Notes: generated from the sequence alone by a model not told the origin. A DNA stretch of 64,000 bases from Acidiluteibacter sp963716125 (GCA_963716125.1 OY970294.1:434001-498000); one strand, 5' to 3'. Numbered from the stretch's first letter, positions 1 through 10,953 are shown. A program made the numbers and translations.

Positions 1-3000
1 ACTCCTGCAATCGCAACTACCGTATCTTTTGCACCTATTAAAACTGAATCTACAAAAGTACAATTGGAAGCATCTGTAATAGTTACATAATTATATCCAA
101 AACAAAGATTAGTTACTGGATTAGTTGTTTGTCCATTTGACCAAGTAAAAGTATAAGGGGCTTTTCCTCCGCTGACACTAATTTCTGCAGCACCATCACA
201 ATCGTTACTACATCCTGTATTTGTTGTATCAACAATAGATACTACAATCGGAGTAGGACCAACTATTGAAATTGTTTGTTGTGCGCTACATCTATTGGCA
301 TCAAATACAGTAACGGTATAAGTTCCAACACAAAGATTCTGTGCAGTGTTACCTGATTGAGTAGCAGGATCATTCCAAATAAAGGTGTAAGGTAATGTTC
401 CGCCATTTGCATTTACTTTTATTTCACCATCACAATCATCTAAACAATTGACTTCGGTGATGTTTGGTAATGTAAATGTAATTTCAGGGTTTTCAAATAT
501 CTCTATGCTTTCATAGTACTTACATCCATCAGGAATACTGGTTAATTCTAAAATATAAACTCCTGCACATAGCCCCATTGCATCTGTATTTGCCGGCGCT
601 ACTGCAATATTATTAATGTCTAACCATTGAAAATCAACTAAAGTGCTTGAAAGGTTTGATGTTAAAGTCCCATCGCATGAACCATTACAACTGACATCAG
701 TTTTAGTAGGTTGAGGATCAATTGGAATAGAGGTGTTAGATATAGAATAATTAAAACGAATCGTACAATTATTAGCATCTGTAATATTTACAAAATAGTT
801 TCCTGCACAAATATTAGTTACAAAATTAGTGTCGGCCAAACTGACTGGTCCCCAATTAAAAGAATAGGGAGCTTGACCACCACTGACATCTAAGAAAATA
901 GAACCATCACAAGGGAATGTATTACACGTCACTGAGCTGATGGTAGCACTAACTAAAATTGGGTCTGGAGCTGTTATTATAATTTCTGCGGTTCTCATAC
1001 AACCATTGCTATCAGTAATTTGTACATAGTAGGTGCCACCGCAAAGGTTACTTAAACTATCTGTTGTTGCGCCATTATGTGGCCAATAGAACGAGTAAGG
1101 TGCAGTTCCACCAACTGGCACTACTGAGGCTGTTCCGTCGCAACTATTGCTACAGCTCGCTCCTGTTGTAGTTATTATTTCAGAAGTTGGTCCTCCATCA
1201 TTGTTGATCGTATAATTAAACGTTTTAGAACAACCATTCGCATCTATTACATCTACAGAATATAATCCTGCGCATAAATTAATAGATCTTAAGCTATCTG
1301 AACCTGTCGACCATAAGATTGTATAGGGTGCAGTTCCTCCACTTAAATTAAGAATTGCTTCACCATCACAAATTCCACAAGCTGCATCAGTAGTAGCGAA
1401 ACTTGCCGTAATTGGTGTGGGTGTATTGATAGTATATGAAGCGAAAGTCTTACAAAGGTTTGCGTCTGTAACTTCTACAGTATATCTTCCTGCTGATAAA
1501 TTAGTAATATCTTGGAAAGTAGATCCATTTGGTGACCAATTATAGCTGTAAGGAGGGGTTCCACCGCTTACAGAAATAAACAAGGCTCCTGAATTATCAC
1601 CGACACAACTAATAGTATTTAAAGAATCAAGAACTACTAAAGCACCATTTTTATTGGATAAATTGTAGGTAAATATTCTTGAGCAAGCATTTGAATCTGT
1701 AATTCTTACAAAATAAGTTCCTGCCATGATTCCACTAATTACAGTATTTGTTTGCCCTACAATTGGACTGTTAAATCCATCGAACCATTGCAGGCTATAA
1801 GGGGATATTCCACCTGCAGGCACTACTGAGATACTTCCATTTGAAATACCACAATCTGCTAGAGTTGCGTTAAATGTCGCTGTAATAGGAGTAGGCGCAC
1901 TAATTATAACGGTATCTGAAATAGAACATAAGTTTGAATCACTTACGGTTACAATATAAGTTCCAGCACAAGTGTTAAAAATACTGTCTGTTCCTTGACC
2001 GCCACCTGGGTTAGGAGACCAAGAGTAAGTGTAATTTCCTACACCTCCTAAAACAGTCACTTTTGCTGTTCCATCACAGTTGTTGGCACAGCTTAAATCA
2101 GTTGCACTTATCGTTGTTGATAATTGAGCAGGAGCATTTATACTTACACCTGATATAGTTATACAATTTAAACCATTTGTTACTTGAACATAATAATTTC
2201 CTTCACAAAGATTAGTTGCTGTAATTGTAGTTTGTCCAATAGGTAATGCTGTGTTTGCATCAAACCATTCCACAGTACAATTAGGAGATGTACAATTAAA
2301 ATTCGCTGTTGCAGTTCCATCACATAAGCTATTACAACTTATATCGGTTGAACTAATAGCTACCGTTTCACCACCAATATTACTAATAGGAACAGTAAAT
2401 GATTCAGTACATCTTGAATTAGTATCTGTTACTTGAACTATATAAATTCCTGCACATCTATTGATAATTGTAGAATCAGTCGTATTAATGGTATCACCAT
2501 TCATATCTAACCACAAATAACTGTATGGTCCACTACCATTTGGAGTAACTGTTGCTGTTCCATCACAACTATCGCAAGTAGCTAAAGTGGATGATGTAAT
2601 TGCGCCAAAAGGTAACTTTTCATTGACTGTAAAGGTGTCTATTAAAGTACATCCGTTTGAATCAGTAATGGTTACACTATAACTTCCTGCACATAAATTA
2701 GAGATAGTGTCTGTTGTTGCAGAAGTTGACCATAAATAAGTATAAGGAGCAGTTCCGCCAGTTGGAACTGCAAAGGCAGCACCATCACATGATCCAAAAC
2801 ATGAGGCATCTATTGTTCCTATATTTGATGCAATTGGAGTAGGTTCTGTTATTATAAAACTAATAGTTGTATCACATAAACTCGCATCAGTAATAGTAAC
2901 GTTATATGTTCCTGCACATAAATTATTTGCAGTGTTGGTTCCTTGTCCGTTTGGTGGAACTGGATTCCAGATATATGAATAACCACTTCCAATGCCACCA

Positions 3001-6000
3001 CTTGGATTTAAAATAATACTTCCATCACAAACTGCATTACAAGTAGCATTGGTAATGGAATCATTAGGAATAATTGGTGAATTGGGAGCAATATTAAAAC
3101 TAATAGTGGTATCACAGCCCGAGCTATCTGTAATCAAAACACTAATTGGACCGGCACATAATCCTGAAACACTATCAGTTCCTTGTCCAATTGGAGGATT
3201 TGGAGACCATAAATAAGTATACGGAGTAATTCCGCCAATAGGATTCACTGAAGCTGTACCATCACATATTCCCAAACAACTTAAATTAGTAGACTGAGGA
3301 TTTGCTACAATACTACTTTTACTTCCAATGGTTACACTAGTTGTAAATTCGCAACCTACACTATCTGTAACAGTTAAGCTGTAAATTCCTGCACACAAAT
3401 TGTTTAATGTATCATTTCCTTGCTGTGCAAATGGTGGTGCAGGACTCCAAATGTAATTAAATGGTGCTTTCCCACCTCCACTAATGGTAGCAATCACAGA
3501 ACCATCACAAGAGTTGTTGCATGATTCATCTATTGAAGCTATGGATACAGTAAAACTAGATCTTTGGATGACATTAATAGAGCTGTTAATAGAACAACCG
3601 TTGCTATCTGTAATAGTTACAGAATACAATCCGGCACATAAATTAGAAATTGTATCTGTACCTTGTCCTGAAGGGCTGCCTGACCATAAGTAAGTGTATG
3701 GAGGAATTCCACCACTTGGGCTTACAAATACTTTTCCATCACAAACTGCAACTGTATCACAGCTCAAATTAATTGCTGTTATGTTAGATACCAATTGACT
3801 AGGACTTGTGATAATTATTGTATCTAAGGTTTTGCAACCAAAAGTATCAGTAACTTGAACAATATAAACTCCTGCGTTCAAACCAGTTGCTGTATCTGTT
3901 GTTTGTCCAATTGGAGTTCCTATATTATTGAACCAAATTACAGTACATAAATTTGAATCGATACAAGCTGAACTCACAATTCCTTGTCCGTTCATATTTC
4001 CAAAACAATCAATATCATTTGTTGAGGTAGTGATAATCGGCCCATTGTTGTCATTTACTATTGCGGTAGTAGTGTCTCGACAACCATTGGTATCTGTAGT
4101 GATTAAATTATAAATTCCTGCGCACAAAGCTTTTGCTGTATCTGTTGTTTGACCGATAGGTGCAAATAAGTTATCAAACCATTCAAAAGAATAGTTGGGT
4201 GTACCACCATTTGCAGTAGCTACTATCATTCCGTCACAAACAGAACAATTAGAATTGGTAGAAACTGTGCTAACATTTATTAATGCTGGAGTAGTAATGA
4301 TATAATTAATAGTGGTGTCGCAGCCTAAAGAATCTGAAATGGTTACGCTATAATTTCCTGCACATAAATTACTAATTGAGGAATCACTTTGACCATTGCT
4401 CCATGCATAAGTGTAAGGAGGAGTTCCTCCACTTAGGTTATTGATCCCTATAAAGCCATTACAATCGTTGAAACATAAATTACTGACAATAGAATCTGTA
4501 AAGCTAAGAGCGCTTTTAGTATTTATTGTTATAGAATCTGTGATGGAGCAACCATTTGAATCAGTAATGATTAAAGTATAAACACCTGCACTTAAATTTT
4601 TAATTGTGTCTGAGGCACTGGCATTTGACCAAGCATAAGTGTAAGGTTGAGTTCCACCAATAACAGTTGCAAATGCAGTACCATCATTTACACCGCTACA
4701 GTTAATATCTTGTTTTGTAAAGCTTAGTTGCAATGGTAGTGGTTGTGTGATAGTAAAAGAAGTATCATATAAACAACCTACAGAATCAATTATTCTTAAA
4801 CTGTATATACCTGCTTTTAAACTATCATTAAAACTAGTAGTATCACCATTGCTCCATATGTAAGTATAAGGATTTACTCCACCTTTTGCAGTGATAGAAA
4901 TAAATCCATTTGAATCACCGTTGCACAAAATGTTTTGAATAGAATCTACATCTAAAGCTATTGACCCATTATTGAATATTTCTGCACTATCTAAAAGTGT
5001 ACAGTTATTTGAATCTGTTATTGTTACATAATATTTTCCTGAAGATAGTCCAGTTAAATTTTGAGTAGTAGCAGTATTTGACCAATTAAAAGTGTAAGGT
5101 GGAATTCCACCAAAAACATTCAAAGTAATTGTTCCATCAGGAGTTCCATTACAGCTAACATCAGTTTTAATAATGGAGTCGGATAATATTGCAGGTTCAG
5201 TAATAGTGTAATTTAATGTGGTATCACAGCCGTTAAAGTCTGTAATTGTTAAAGAATAAGCACCTGCACACAAAGAATCTATAAAGTTAGTAGTATCGCC
5301 ATTGCTCCAATTAAATGAATAAGGCATTGAACCACCGTTTAAAGCTAAAACATAAATAGAACCATTGCAACTACCAAAACATAAATCATTATTGATAGAA
5401 TCAACTAAAGTGAAAGGAGAGGGTTCTAAAATTTGAACAGAGTCAATTTTGGAACAACCATTTGAATCTGTAATAGTTACATAATAAGTACCACCACTTA
5501 AATTAGTAAGTGTATCAGTAGTTTGAAGATTTGACCATAAATAGGTGTAAGGTGGAACTCCACCATTAGCAGTTACTACAGTGCTTCCATCGTTTGCTCC
5601 ATTACAACTAACATCTGACTTAACGAAACTTGAATTAATAATAGGTGTCTCAATTATTGCAAATGATGTATCTTTAGAACATCCATTTGAATCACTCACT
5701 GTTACAGAATATGTTCCTGCAACTAAATTATCAGTAAAATTAGTGGTATCACCATTACTCCAACTATAAGAATAAGGAGTTTTTCCTCCGTTTGCACTAA
5801 TTGCTATATATCCTGAAGAATCACCATTACACAATATGTTTCTGAGTGAATCTAATTGAATGTCTACTAATGCACCATTAAATATTTCTGCGCTATCTGT
5901 AACGCTGCATCCATTACTATCAGAAATAGTTACAAAGTATTTTCCCGGAGTTAATCCACTAATATTTTGGGTTGTATCTAAGTTAGACCAACTAAACGAA

Positions 6001-9000
6001 TAAGGAAGTGTACCGCCATTAATCAATAAAGAAATTGTTCCATTTGCAAAACCTCCACAAATTTCATCTGTTTTAGTAACAGTAGAAGTTAATAAATTAG
6101 GTTGATTAATATTGTAAATTAATGTAGTATCACATCCATTTATATCGGTAATTGTTAAGGTATAAGTTCCTATACATAGTGAATCTATTGAATTGGTAGT
6201 GTCGCCAGTACTCCAATTAAATGAATAGGGAGCGGTGCCACCATTTAGTGAAGTAATTGAAATTGAAGCATCACATTCACCAAAACATGAAATATTTAAA
6301 ATAGAATCTGTAAAATTTAATTTATTTGGTTGATTGATTGTAACCGAACTAACGACAAAACAGCCACTAGAATCAGATACAGTAACTGAATAGTTCCCTG
6401 CACTTAACCCATTGATAACAGCTGTAGTTTTTGCATTCGACCAATTGAAGGAATAAGGAGGAGTTCCACCAATAGCTGTGACCGCTGCTACGCCATTATT
6501 GTCTCCATTACAAAGTACATCTACTTTGTTGATATTCGCAATTATTTGATTGTTTTGGTTAATAGTAAAAGTGCTATCACCAAAGCAACCATTTGCATCA
6601 GTTATGGTTACAGTGTAAGAATTAAAGGTTAAATTATTGATACTATTTGTAGTTGCTCCATTGCTCCACAAAAATGAATATGGCGCTGTTCCGTTTAAAC
6701 CAGAAACACTTAAAAACCCAGTAGAATCACCAAAACATTGCACATTACGTAGTGAATCCAACTGAACACCTACTTGCAATCCATTAACAACAAAAGCTGT
6801 ATCAATAAAGCTACATGAATTTGAATCTGTTATAGTTACAATATAGGTTCCTGCCATTAAACTATCAATGCTTGCTGTTGTATCAGAATTAGACCAACTA
6901 TAAGTATATGGTGATGTACCTCCTGTAGGATTTGCAGTAATAATTCCATCAGATAAATTATTACAACTTGCATTTATAATGTTAAATGAATTAGAAATAG
7001 CATTTGGCTCAGAAATAGTAACATTTGCAGAAGTGCTACAGTTATTTGCATCAGAAACAATTACAGTATACATACCAGCTTGCAAATTCATTTCAACCGA
7101 CATAAAACCACCGCTACTCCAACTATAAGTGTAAGGAGAAGTTCCACCAAATGCAATTACAGCTGCTGTACCATCATTTCCTCCAAAACAACTTACATTG
7201 TTTATAGGCACTGCCAAAGCAGTTATCCCTGTTGGATCTACCAATGTAACCGATGCTGTATCAAAACATAAATTTACATCTGTAACTGTAACAAAATAAG
7301 TTCCTGAACCTAAGGAGGTTTCTGTAGCTAAACTACCACCACTACTCCAAGAATAGGTATAAGGAGGGTTTCCGCCACTTCCACTTGCTGTTGCACTGCC
7401 ATTGGTAGCAGCTACACAACTTGGATTGGAAGAAGATATAATACTAGCATTTACAGCAGTTGGTTGATTGATTATAATACTTGTAGAATTTACACATCCA
7501 TTTGAATCTGTAACAGTTACGCTATATGTTCCTGCTGCTAATCCCACTGCTGTATCATTGGTTTGTGCATCTGACCATAAATAAGAATAAGGTGTTTTTC
7601 CACCTGTTACCGCTACCGTAGCAGATCCTTCAATACCATTATTACATAAAGCATCACTTATTACAGTTGCGTTTAAATTTAATGGTTGAGGAGCGAAAAT
7701 AGTATCTCTAGCAATAGCCGTACAATTTTTAAAATCTGTTACAGTTACTGTATAAATACCCGCAGTTAAACCTGAATTTACAACTGTTGTAGGTCCATTT
7801 GACCAACTATAGTTATATGGAGGAACACCACCTGAAGCACTTACTTGTGTGGAACCATTCATCAAACCAAAGCAACTCACATCTTGATGATTAACAATGG
7901 ATGCAATAAGTTGAGTTGGAGAAGATATTATTATTTGATCCACCACAGAGCAGTTGCCATTATCTGTTACAGTAACAGAGTAAGTTCCTGCCGCTAACCC
8001 GGTAGCTGTAGCCGTAGTTTGACTGTTTGACCATAAATAAGTATAGCCAGGAGAACCGCCTGATGCTGTAACAGTGGCAGTACCATCTGCAGATCCAAAA
8101 CAATTTTCATCAGTAAAAGCTGTGATAGAGGCTGATAGAAGTGGAGGATTAACTAAAGTGGTATTTAATGTTATAGCACAAGAATTAGAATCAGTAATTG
8201 TTACCGAATAAGTTCCTGCAGTTAAATTTTTTATCGTGTCAGTAGTTTGTGAATTTGACCACAAATAAGTGTAAGGAGTTTCTCCACCGATTGGATTAAC
8301 TGCAATTATTCCATTAGCATCACCATTACATAATGGATTAGAAATGAATGAGAAATTAGCAGATAATGCTATTACAGGTTCTATAATATTTACTGTTTGA
8401 GATTGAAAACATCCATCCACATCTGTTACTGTTACAGAATAGCTTCCAGGGCACAGGCCACTAATTCCTGGCGTAGTAGGGCCAGTAGACCAAACATAAG
8501 TATAGCCACCTGCACCACCAGTTGGAGCAGCAGTTGCTGTTCCATTGCAATCACCTTTGCAAATTACATTGGTAGGTGTAATATTAGGATTAATTTGAGT
8601 TGGCCCACCTATTACTACTGTATCCACATTCATGCAGCCATTAGAATCCGTAATGGTCACCCAGTAAGTTCCCTTACATAGAGAAGAAATAGATTGAGTG
8701 GTAGCACTATTAGACCAAAGATAACTGTAAGGACTTCCCACTGTAAAAGGAGTTCCGCCAATTGGGTTTGTAGTAGCTGTACCATCACAAACTCCAAAAC
8801 AAGATACTTTTGTATCAATAATATTTGCAAATATTGGATTGGGTTCTTGTACATTGATAAAGAAACCAATAGTAGTTCCATCACTTATATCAAAGACTCT
8901 TAATAAATAGGAACCAATACATAAATTTCTAGCTGTATCTCCAACTACTGTTGGATATCCGGATCTTTTCCAAGTAAAAATATAAGGGCCACTGCTAGGT

Positions 9001-9824
9001 TTAGATCCTTTAATAGAGTCTATGTAGGCAAAACCATTACAAATACCATTACAAGCGGGATTAATAATAGTTACAAATGCCTGAATAGCAGATTTGTTTT
9101 GATTTCCTGTGCCTCCCTTTTTCGTTGGAATATCTGCATAACTTAGTTTGGAGGTCATTCCTTCTTGCAGTATTATTTTTTCATCTTTTATATATAAAGA
9201 TCTATTGTTTGCCACAATTTCTTTTTCAACATATAAATTGGCGGAAGTGAAAGAGATGTGTTTTTGGGCAGGAGTTAAAAATTGATAGGATTCAGCTGAG
9301 ATATCAAAATTTTGAGCAGATATTTCACCTGAAAAGTGATTTATTTCTCCTAAAATGGCTAAATCAGAGTTTAAATTAACTTTAACAGTTGATTTAATTT
9401 CAATTGCGGAAGCAACGTAGCTTTTGTTAAAATCAATAAAAATAGGTTTGGAATTATTTATGGTAATTTTTCCTGCATTTAAGATAGTTGTATTGGCAGT
9501 TAATTGAATATTACCTGAAATGATTAGATTAGCATTCTCTTTTCCAATAAAAATAAATTTAGAATTATCTTGAACGGATAAATTTTTACAATTGGCTTTA
9601 TCAAAAGAAATGCTTTGATTGTCATAATTTCCTGATGTGAAAAATACATCATCTTTTGAACTAGGAACAGAATTAGCGGACTTTCCATTTTCAGAAAAAG
9701 ACCAATTAATGGGATTATTCCAATTGCCACTTTGACCGATCCAAAAATAATCTTTTGCTGTTAAAATGTTGGATATCAACAAAAGGAAAGACAGAAGCAA
9801 TAAACTAGAGTAAAATTTCTTCAT
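1..9824 (-). CDS. Giant SprB-like repeat surface protein, N-terminal part (C-terminus outside window)
   Basis: One minus-strand frame stays open from the ATG at 9822-9824 to the window edge, at least 3274 codons; I checked the frame at the 5' end, near 5.0 kb, near 2.6 kb and at the edge. Residues 1-23 form a signal peptide (MKKFYSSLLLL...ILTA), followed by a WIGQSGNWNNPINWS segment typical of Bacteroidota surface proteins. From about residue 250 there are about 39 repeats of 75-80 residues with the pattern C.G.CDG ... GGtpPYtYlWs ... GtYxVtItDsnGC, which is the SprB repeat. By family knowledge this is a T9SS-exported, cell-surface adhesin of the gliding or attachment type; the sorting domain must lie beyond the left edge. 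An in-frame ATG at 9855-9857 would add 11 residues, but MKKF gives the better signal peptide. A PorP/SprF gene lies just upstream on the same strand. Confidence 0.9.
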   Translation of the reverse strand, partial: MKKFYSSLLLLSFLLLISNILTAKDYFWIGQSGNWNNPINWSFSENGKSANSVPSSKDDVFFTSGNYDNQSISFDKANCKNLSVQDNSKFIFIGKENANLIISGNIQLTANTTILNAGKITINNSKPIFIDFNKSYVASAIEIKSTVKVNLNSDLAILGEINHFSGEISAQNFDISAESYQFLTPAQKHISFTSANLYVEKEIVANNRSLYIKDEKIILQEGMTSKLSYADIPTKKGGTGNQNKSAIQAFVTIINPACNGICNGFAYIDSIKGSKPSSGPYIFTWKRSGYPTVVGDTARNLCIGSYLLRVFDISDGTTIGFFINVQEPNPIFANIIDTKVSCFGVCDGTATTNPIGGTPFTVGSPYSYLWSNSATTQSISSLCKGTYWVTITDSNGCMNVDTVVIGGPTQINPNITPTNVICKGDCNGTATAAPTGGAGGYTYVWSTGPTTPGISGLCPGSYSVTVTDVDGCFQSQTVNIIEPVIALSANFSFISNPLCNGDANGIIAVNPIGGETPYTYLWSNSQTTDTIKNLTAGTYSVTITDSNSCAITLNTTLVNPPLLSASITAFTDENCFGSADGTATVTASGGSPGYTYLWSNSQTTATATGLAAGTYSVTVTDNGNCSVVDQIIISSPTQLIASIVNHQDVSCFGLMNGSTQVSASGGVPPYNYSWSNGPTTVVNSGLTAGIYTVTVTDFKNCTAIARDTIFAPQPLNLNATVISDALCNNGIEGSATVAVTGGKTPYSYLWSDAQTNDTAVGLAAGTYSVTVTDSNGCVNSTSIIINQPTAVNASIISSSNPSCVAATNGSATASGSGGNPPYTYSWSSGGSLATETSLGSGTYFVTVTDVNLCFDTASVTLVDPTGITALAVPINNVSCFGGNDGTAAVIAFGGTSPYTYSWSSGGFMSVEMNLQAGMYTVIVSDANNCSTSANVTISEPNAISNSFNIINASCNNLSDGIITANPTGGTSPYTYSWSNSDTTASIDSLMAGTYIVTITDSNSCSFIDTAFVVNGLQVGVQLDSLRNVQCFGDSTGFLSVSGLNGTAPYSFLWSNGATTNSINNLTFNSYTVTITDANGCFGDSTFTINQNNQIIANINKVDVLCNGDNNGVAAVTAIGGTPPYSFNWSNAKTTAVINGLSAGNYSVTVSDSSGCFVVSSVTINQPNKLNFTDSILNISCFGECDASISITSLNGGTAPYSFNWSTGDTTNSIDSLCIGTYTLTITDINGCDTTLIYNINQPNLLTSTVTKTDEICGGFANGTISLLINGGTLPYSFSWSNLDTTQNISGLTPGKYFVTISDSNGCSVTDSAEIFNGALVDIQLDSLRNILCNGDSSGYIAISANGGKTPYSYSWSNGDTTNFTDNLVAGTYSVTVSDSNGCSKDTSFAIIETPIINSSFVKSDVSCNGANDGSTVVTANGGVPPYTYLWSNLQTTDTLTNLSGGTYYVTITDSNGCSKIDSVQILEPSPFTLVDSINNDLCFGSCNGSIYVLALNGGSMPYSFNWSNGDTTNFIDSLCAGAYSLTITDFNGCDTTLNYTITEPAILSDSIIKTDVSCNGTPDGTITLNVFGGIPPYTFNWSNTATTQNLTGLSSGKYYVTITDSNNCTLLDSAEIFNNGSIALDVDSIQNILCNGDSNGFISITAKGGVNPYTYIWSNGDTTSFNDSLKAGIYSLRIIDSVGCLYDTSFTITQPLPLQLSFTKQDINCSGVNDGTAFATVIGGTQPYTYAWSNASASDTIKNLSAGVYTLIITDSNGCSITDSITINTKSALSFTDSIVSNLCFNDCNGFIGINNLSGGTPPYTYAWSNGQSDSSISNLCAGNYSVTISDSLGCDTTINYIITTPALINVSTVSTNSNCSVCDGMIVATANGGTPNYSFEWFDNLFAPIGQTTDTAKALCAGIYNLITTDTNGCRDTTTAIVNDNNGPIITTSTNDIDCFGNMNGQGIVSSACIDSNLCTVIWFNNIGTPIGQTTDTATGLNAGVYIVQVTDTFGCKTLDTIIITSPSQLVSNITAINLSCDTVAVCDGKVFVSPSGGIPPYTYLWSGSPSGQGTDTISNLCAGLYSVTITDSNGCSINSSINVIQRSSFTVSIASIDESCNNSCDGSVIATISGGGKAPFNYIWSPAPPFAQQGNDTLNNLCAGIYSLTVTDSVGCEFTTSVTIGSKSSIVANPQSTNLSCLGICDGTASVNPIGGITPYTYLWSPNPPIGQGTDSVSGLCAGPISVLITDSSGCDTTISFNIAPNSPIIPNDSITNATCNAVCDGSIILNPSGGIGSGYSYIWNPVPPNGQGTNTANNLCAGTYNVTITDASLCDTTISFIITEPTPIASNIGTIDASCFGSCDGAAFAVPTGGTAPYTYLWSTSATTDTISNLCAGSYSVTITDSNGCTLIDTFTVNEKLPFGAITSSTLATCDSCDGTATVTPNGSGPYSYLWLDMNGDTINTTDSTIINRCAGIYIVQVTDTNSRCTESFTVPISNIGGETVAISSTDISCNSLCDGTATANFNCTSPNCTVEWFDANTALPIGQTTITATNLCEGNYYVQVTNGLNCITISGVSINAPAQLSTTISATDLSCANNCDGTAKVTVLGGVGNYTYSWSPNPGGGQGTDSIFNTCAGTYIVTVSDSNLCSISDTVIISAPTPITATFNATLADCGISNGSISVVPAGGISPYSLQWFDGFNSPIVGQTNTVISGIMAGTYFVRITDSNACSRIFTYNLSNKNGALVVLDSLNTISCVGDNSGALFISVSGGTPPYSYNWSPNGSTFQDITNLSAGRYTVEVTDANLCKTFASYTINTPTPITASFATTDAACGICDGEAILNLSGGTAPYTILWSTGSDSLRSINLCAGLYSVDVIDANGCSKTFNYTINNDGGPTSEIITTTGASCSNSCDGTASVVPVGGTAPYSFYWPHNGATTDSLSNLCGGTYYVQITDSNGCMRTAEIIITAPDPILVSATISSVTCNTFPCDGSIFLDVSGGQAPYSFNWGPVSLADTNFVTNICAGNYFVNITDANNCTIRFNYSISNTSIPIDPQPTKTDVSCNGSCDGTLTSNLSSTLVDFQWLDINNIAVAPANTDAMGLCAGVYILELTSIPDGCKYYESIEIFENPEITFTLPNITEVNCLDDCDGEIKVNANGGTLPYTFIWNDPATQSGNTAQNLCVGTYTVTVFDANRCSAQQTISIVGPTPIVVSIVDTTNTGCSNDCDGAAEISVSGGKAPYTFTWSNGQTTNPVTNLCFGYNYVTITDASNCTFVDSVLIGAKDTVVAIAG
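4310..7025 (-). repeat. Higher-order repeat: three copies of a four-unit SprB block
   Basis: Inside the giant gene, equivalent positions recur every four units. The (g)tgtcgcagcc / gtatcacagcc / gtatcacatcc segment sits at 4315, 5221 and 6126, a spacing of 905-906 bp. Block-specific features recur at the same spacing: linker text around 'gaatcacc...', and 'gctccaattaaatgaata' near 5305 and 6210. Units outside the stretch are about 225-240 bp long and do not show the four-unit period as clearly. This suggests duplication of four-repeat blocks rather than single units. It was judged by eye, so the block boundaries are approximate. Confidence 0.6.
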
Positions 9825-9904
9825 TGGGACATATGAGTAATTACTTTCAATAAACATTGGTTTTTAATCGTCAATAGATGCAAAAAGAACCAAAAATGTA
9901 ATGG

Positions 9905-9938
9905 CAAACTTAATCATTGATTAACAATTAATAACAAA
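9905..9938 (-). promoter_or_regulatory. Candidate promoter of the giant surface-protein gene
   Basis: On the minus strand a TTTG (9935-9938) is followed after 22 bp by TAAGTTTG (9905-9912). This fits the Bacteroidota -33 TTTG / -7 TAnnTTTG promoter form with a slightly long spacer. Initiation would fall near 9898 and leave a leader of about 75 nt. The 202-bp gap also holds the perfect 12-bp palindrome TGCAAGCTTGCA at 9951-9962, just upstream of the promoter, of unknown role. Confidence 0.4.
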
Positions 9939-10026
9939 TATATGTATTTCTGCAAGCTTGCAAGCAAAAAAACGATTAACTTATCTACATTCCAATACGG
10001 AAAACTTATTGGTATGGTTGCTTTTA

Positions 10027-10953
10027 TTATTCAAATACTGGACAAATAAATTTTGAGTAATTGGCTTTATTAAAACAATTGCTGTACCCAATAATAATTT
10101 CATTGGTTGCACCTATTGCTATTTTGTTAGGTATAATAGGATATTCAAAAGAATAACCCACACTAAAACGGTCTAATATTTTTACATTTACAAGTGCTTG
10201 CAATGAACCAATTGATTTAATTCCAGCACCAATGGCAAATAAGTTATTGTATTCAGCTGTAAAATTTAAATCAACAGTTGGATCTAATAATGGCACTAAT
10301 CTCACTAAGGTGGATGGCATTAATTCCCAATCATTATATTCAAATTTCTTATATGCAGCCAAAAATAGATGCTGTCGTAAACCCGCATCTTTGCCTAAGC
10401 TGCCAAAAACTTGTGTGTAGGATTGAAACATACTTGCTCCAAAACCAAAACTTTCTGTGTAAATAAAAAGGCCTGGAGCTATATCTGGAGCTACAATAGC
10501 ACTTCTATTTTTAAAAGCTGGATCTATTGTGCCACTTGGCAAGCCATTATCACTGATACTCACTTGTTGCATGCCCACAAACATTCCTAATGACATTTTA
10601 TACTTTCGCCACAAACGTAAATGAATAGCGTAACCTAATTTCAGATAATTATTTTTGAAATTTCCAACTTCTTGATTTTGAAAATGTATTCCAACTCCGT
10701 GTTTTACAAAACTATTTCTTTTGCTGCGATTGATTAACATGTTATAGCTAAGCATAGTAGAGGTTGGAGCGCCTTCTATTCCATTCCATTGTGCTCTGTA
10801 ACCTACCAAAGCTGAAGCACAACTTCTCAAGCCAGCTACTGCAGGATTGATTGAGTATGGATCAATAATATAATTGCCAAATGTATTAATTTGCTGAGCA
10901 TATGAAATACTACCCAACCCAATAAAAAATGAAAATAGTATTTTTTTTATCAT
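10027..10953 (-). CDS. PorP/SprF family type IX secretion membrane protein
   Basis: The 308-residue protein begins with a signal peptide (MIKKILFSFFIGLGSISYAQQ) and then has the family opening: Y..dPY.iNPA.AG...c......YR.QW.GieGAP.t....y. The remainder is a series of amphipathic strands consistent with an outer-membrane beta-barrel, and the length is normal for the family. In Flavobacterium, SprF is needed for secretion of the partner adhesin SprB, and PorP-like genes are usually next to T9SS cargo with gliding-type C-termini. Its start overlaps the stop of the upstream small CHU_C gene by 4 bp (ATGA), implying coupled translation, and the giant SprB-like gene follows 202 bp downstream. The family call is firm; pairing with the giant protein is inferred from position. 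Confidence 0.9.
   Translation of the reverse strand: MIKKILFSFFIGLGSISYAQQINTFGNYIIDPYSINPAVAGLRSCASALVGYRAQWNGIEGAPTSTMLSYNMLINRSKRNSFVKHGVGIHFQNQEVGNFKNNYLKLGYAIHLRLWRKYKMSLGMFVGMQQVSISDNGLPSGTIDPAFKNRSAIVAPDIAPGLFIYTESFGFGASMFQSYTQVFGSLGKDAGLRQHLFLAAYKKFEYNDWELMPSTLVRLVPLLDPTVDLNFTAEYNNLFAIGAGIKSIGSLQALVNVKILDRFSVGYSFEYPIIPNKIAIGATNEIIIGYSNCFNKANYSKFICPVFE

Noticed and set aside
700..8910. Many plus-strand frames of 60-95 codons and a short minus-strand frame at 8657-8884
   Set aside because: All lie over the giant minus-strand gene, have no signal or family resemblance and reflect the repeat composition (Ser/Ile-rich antisense frames).
10232..10466. Two plus-strand frames of 62 codons
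   Set aside because: Both are antisense to the PorP/SprF-like gene.
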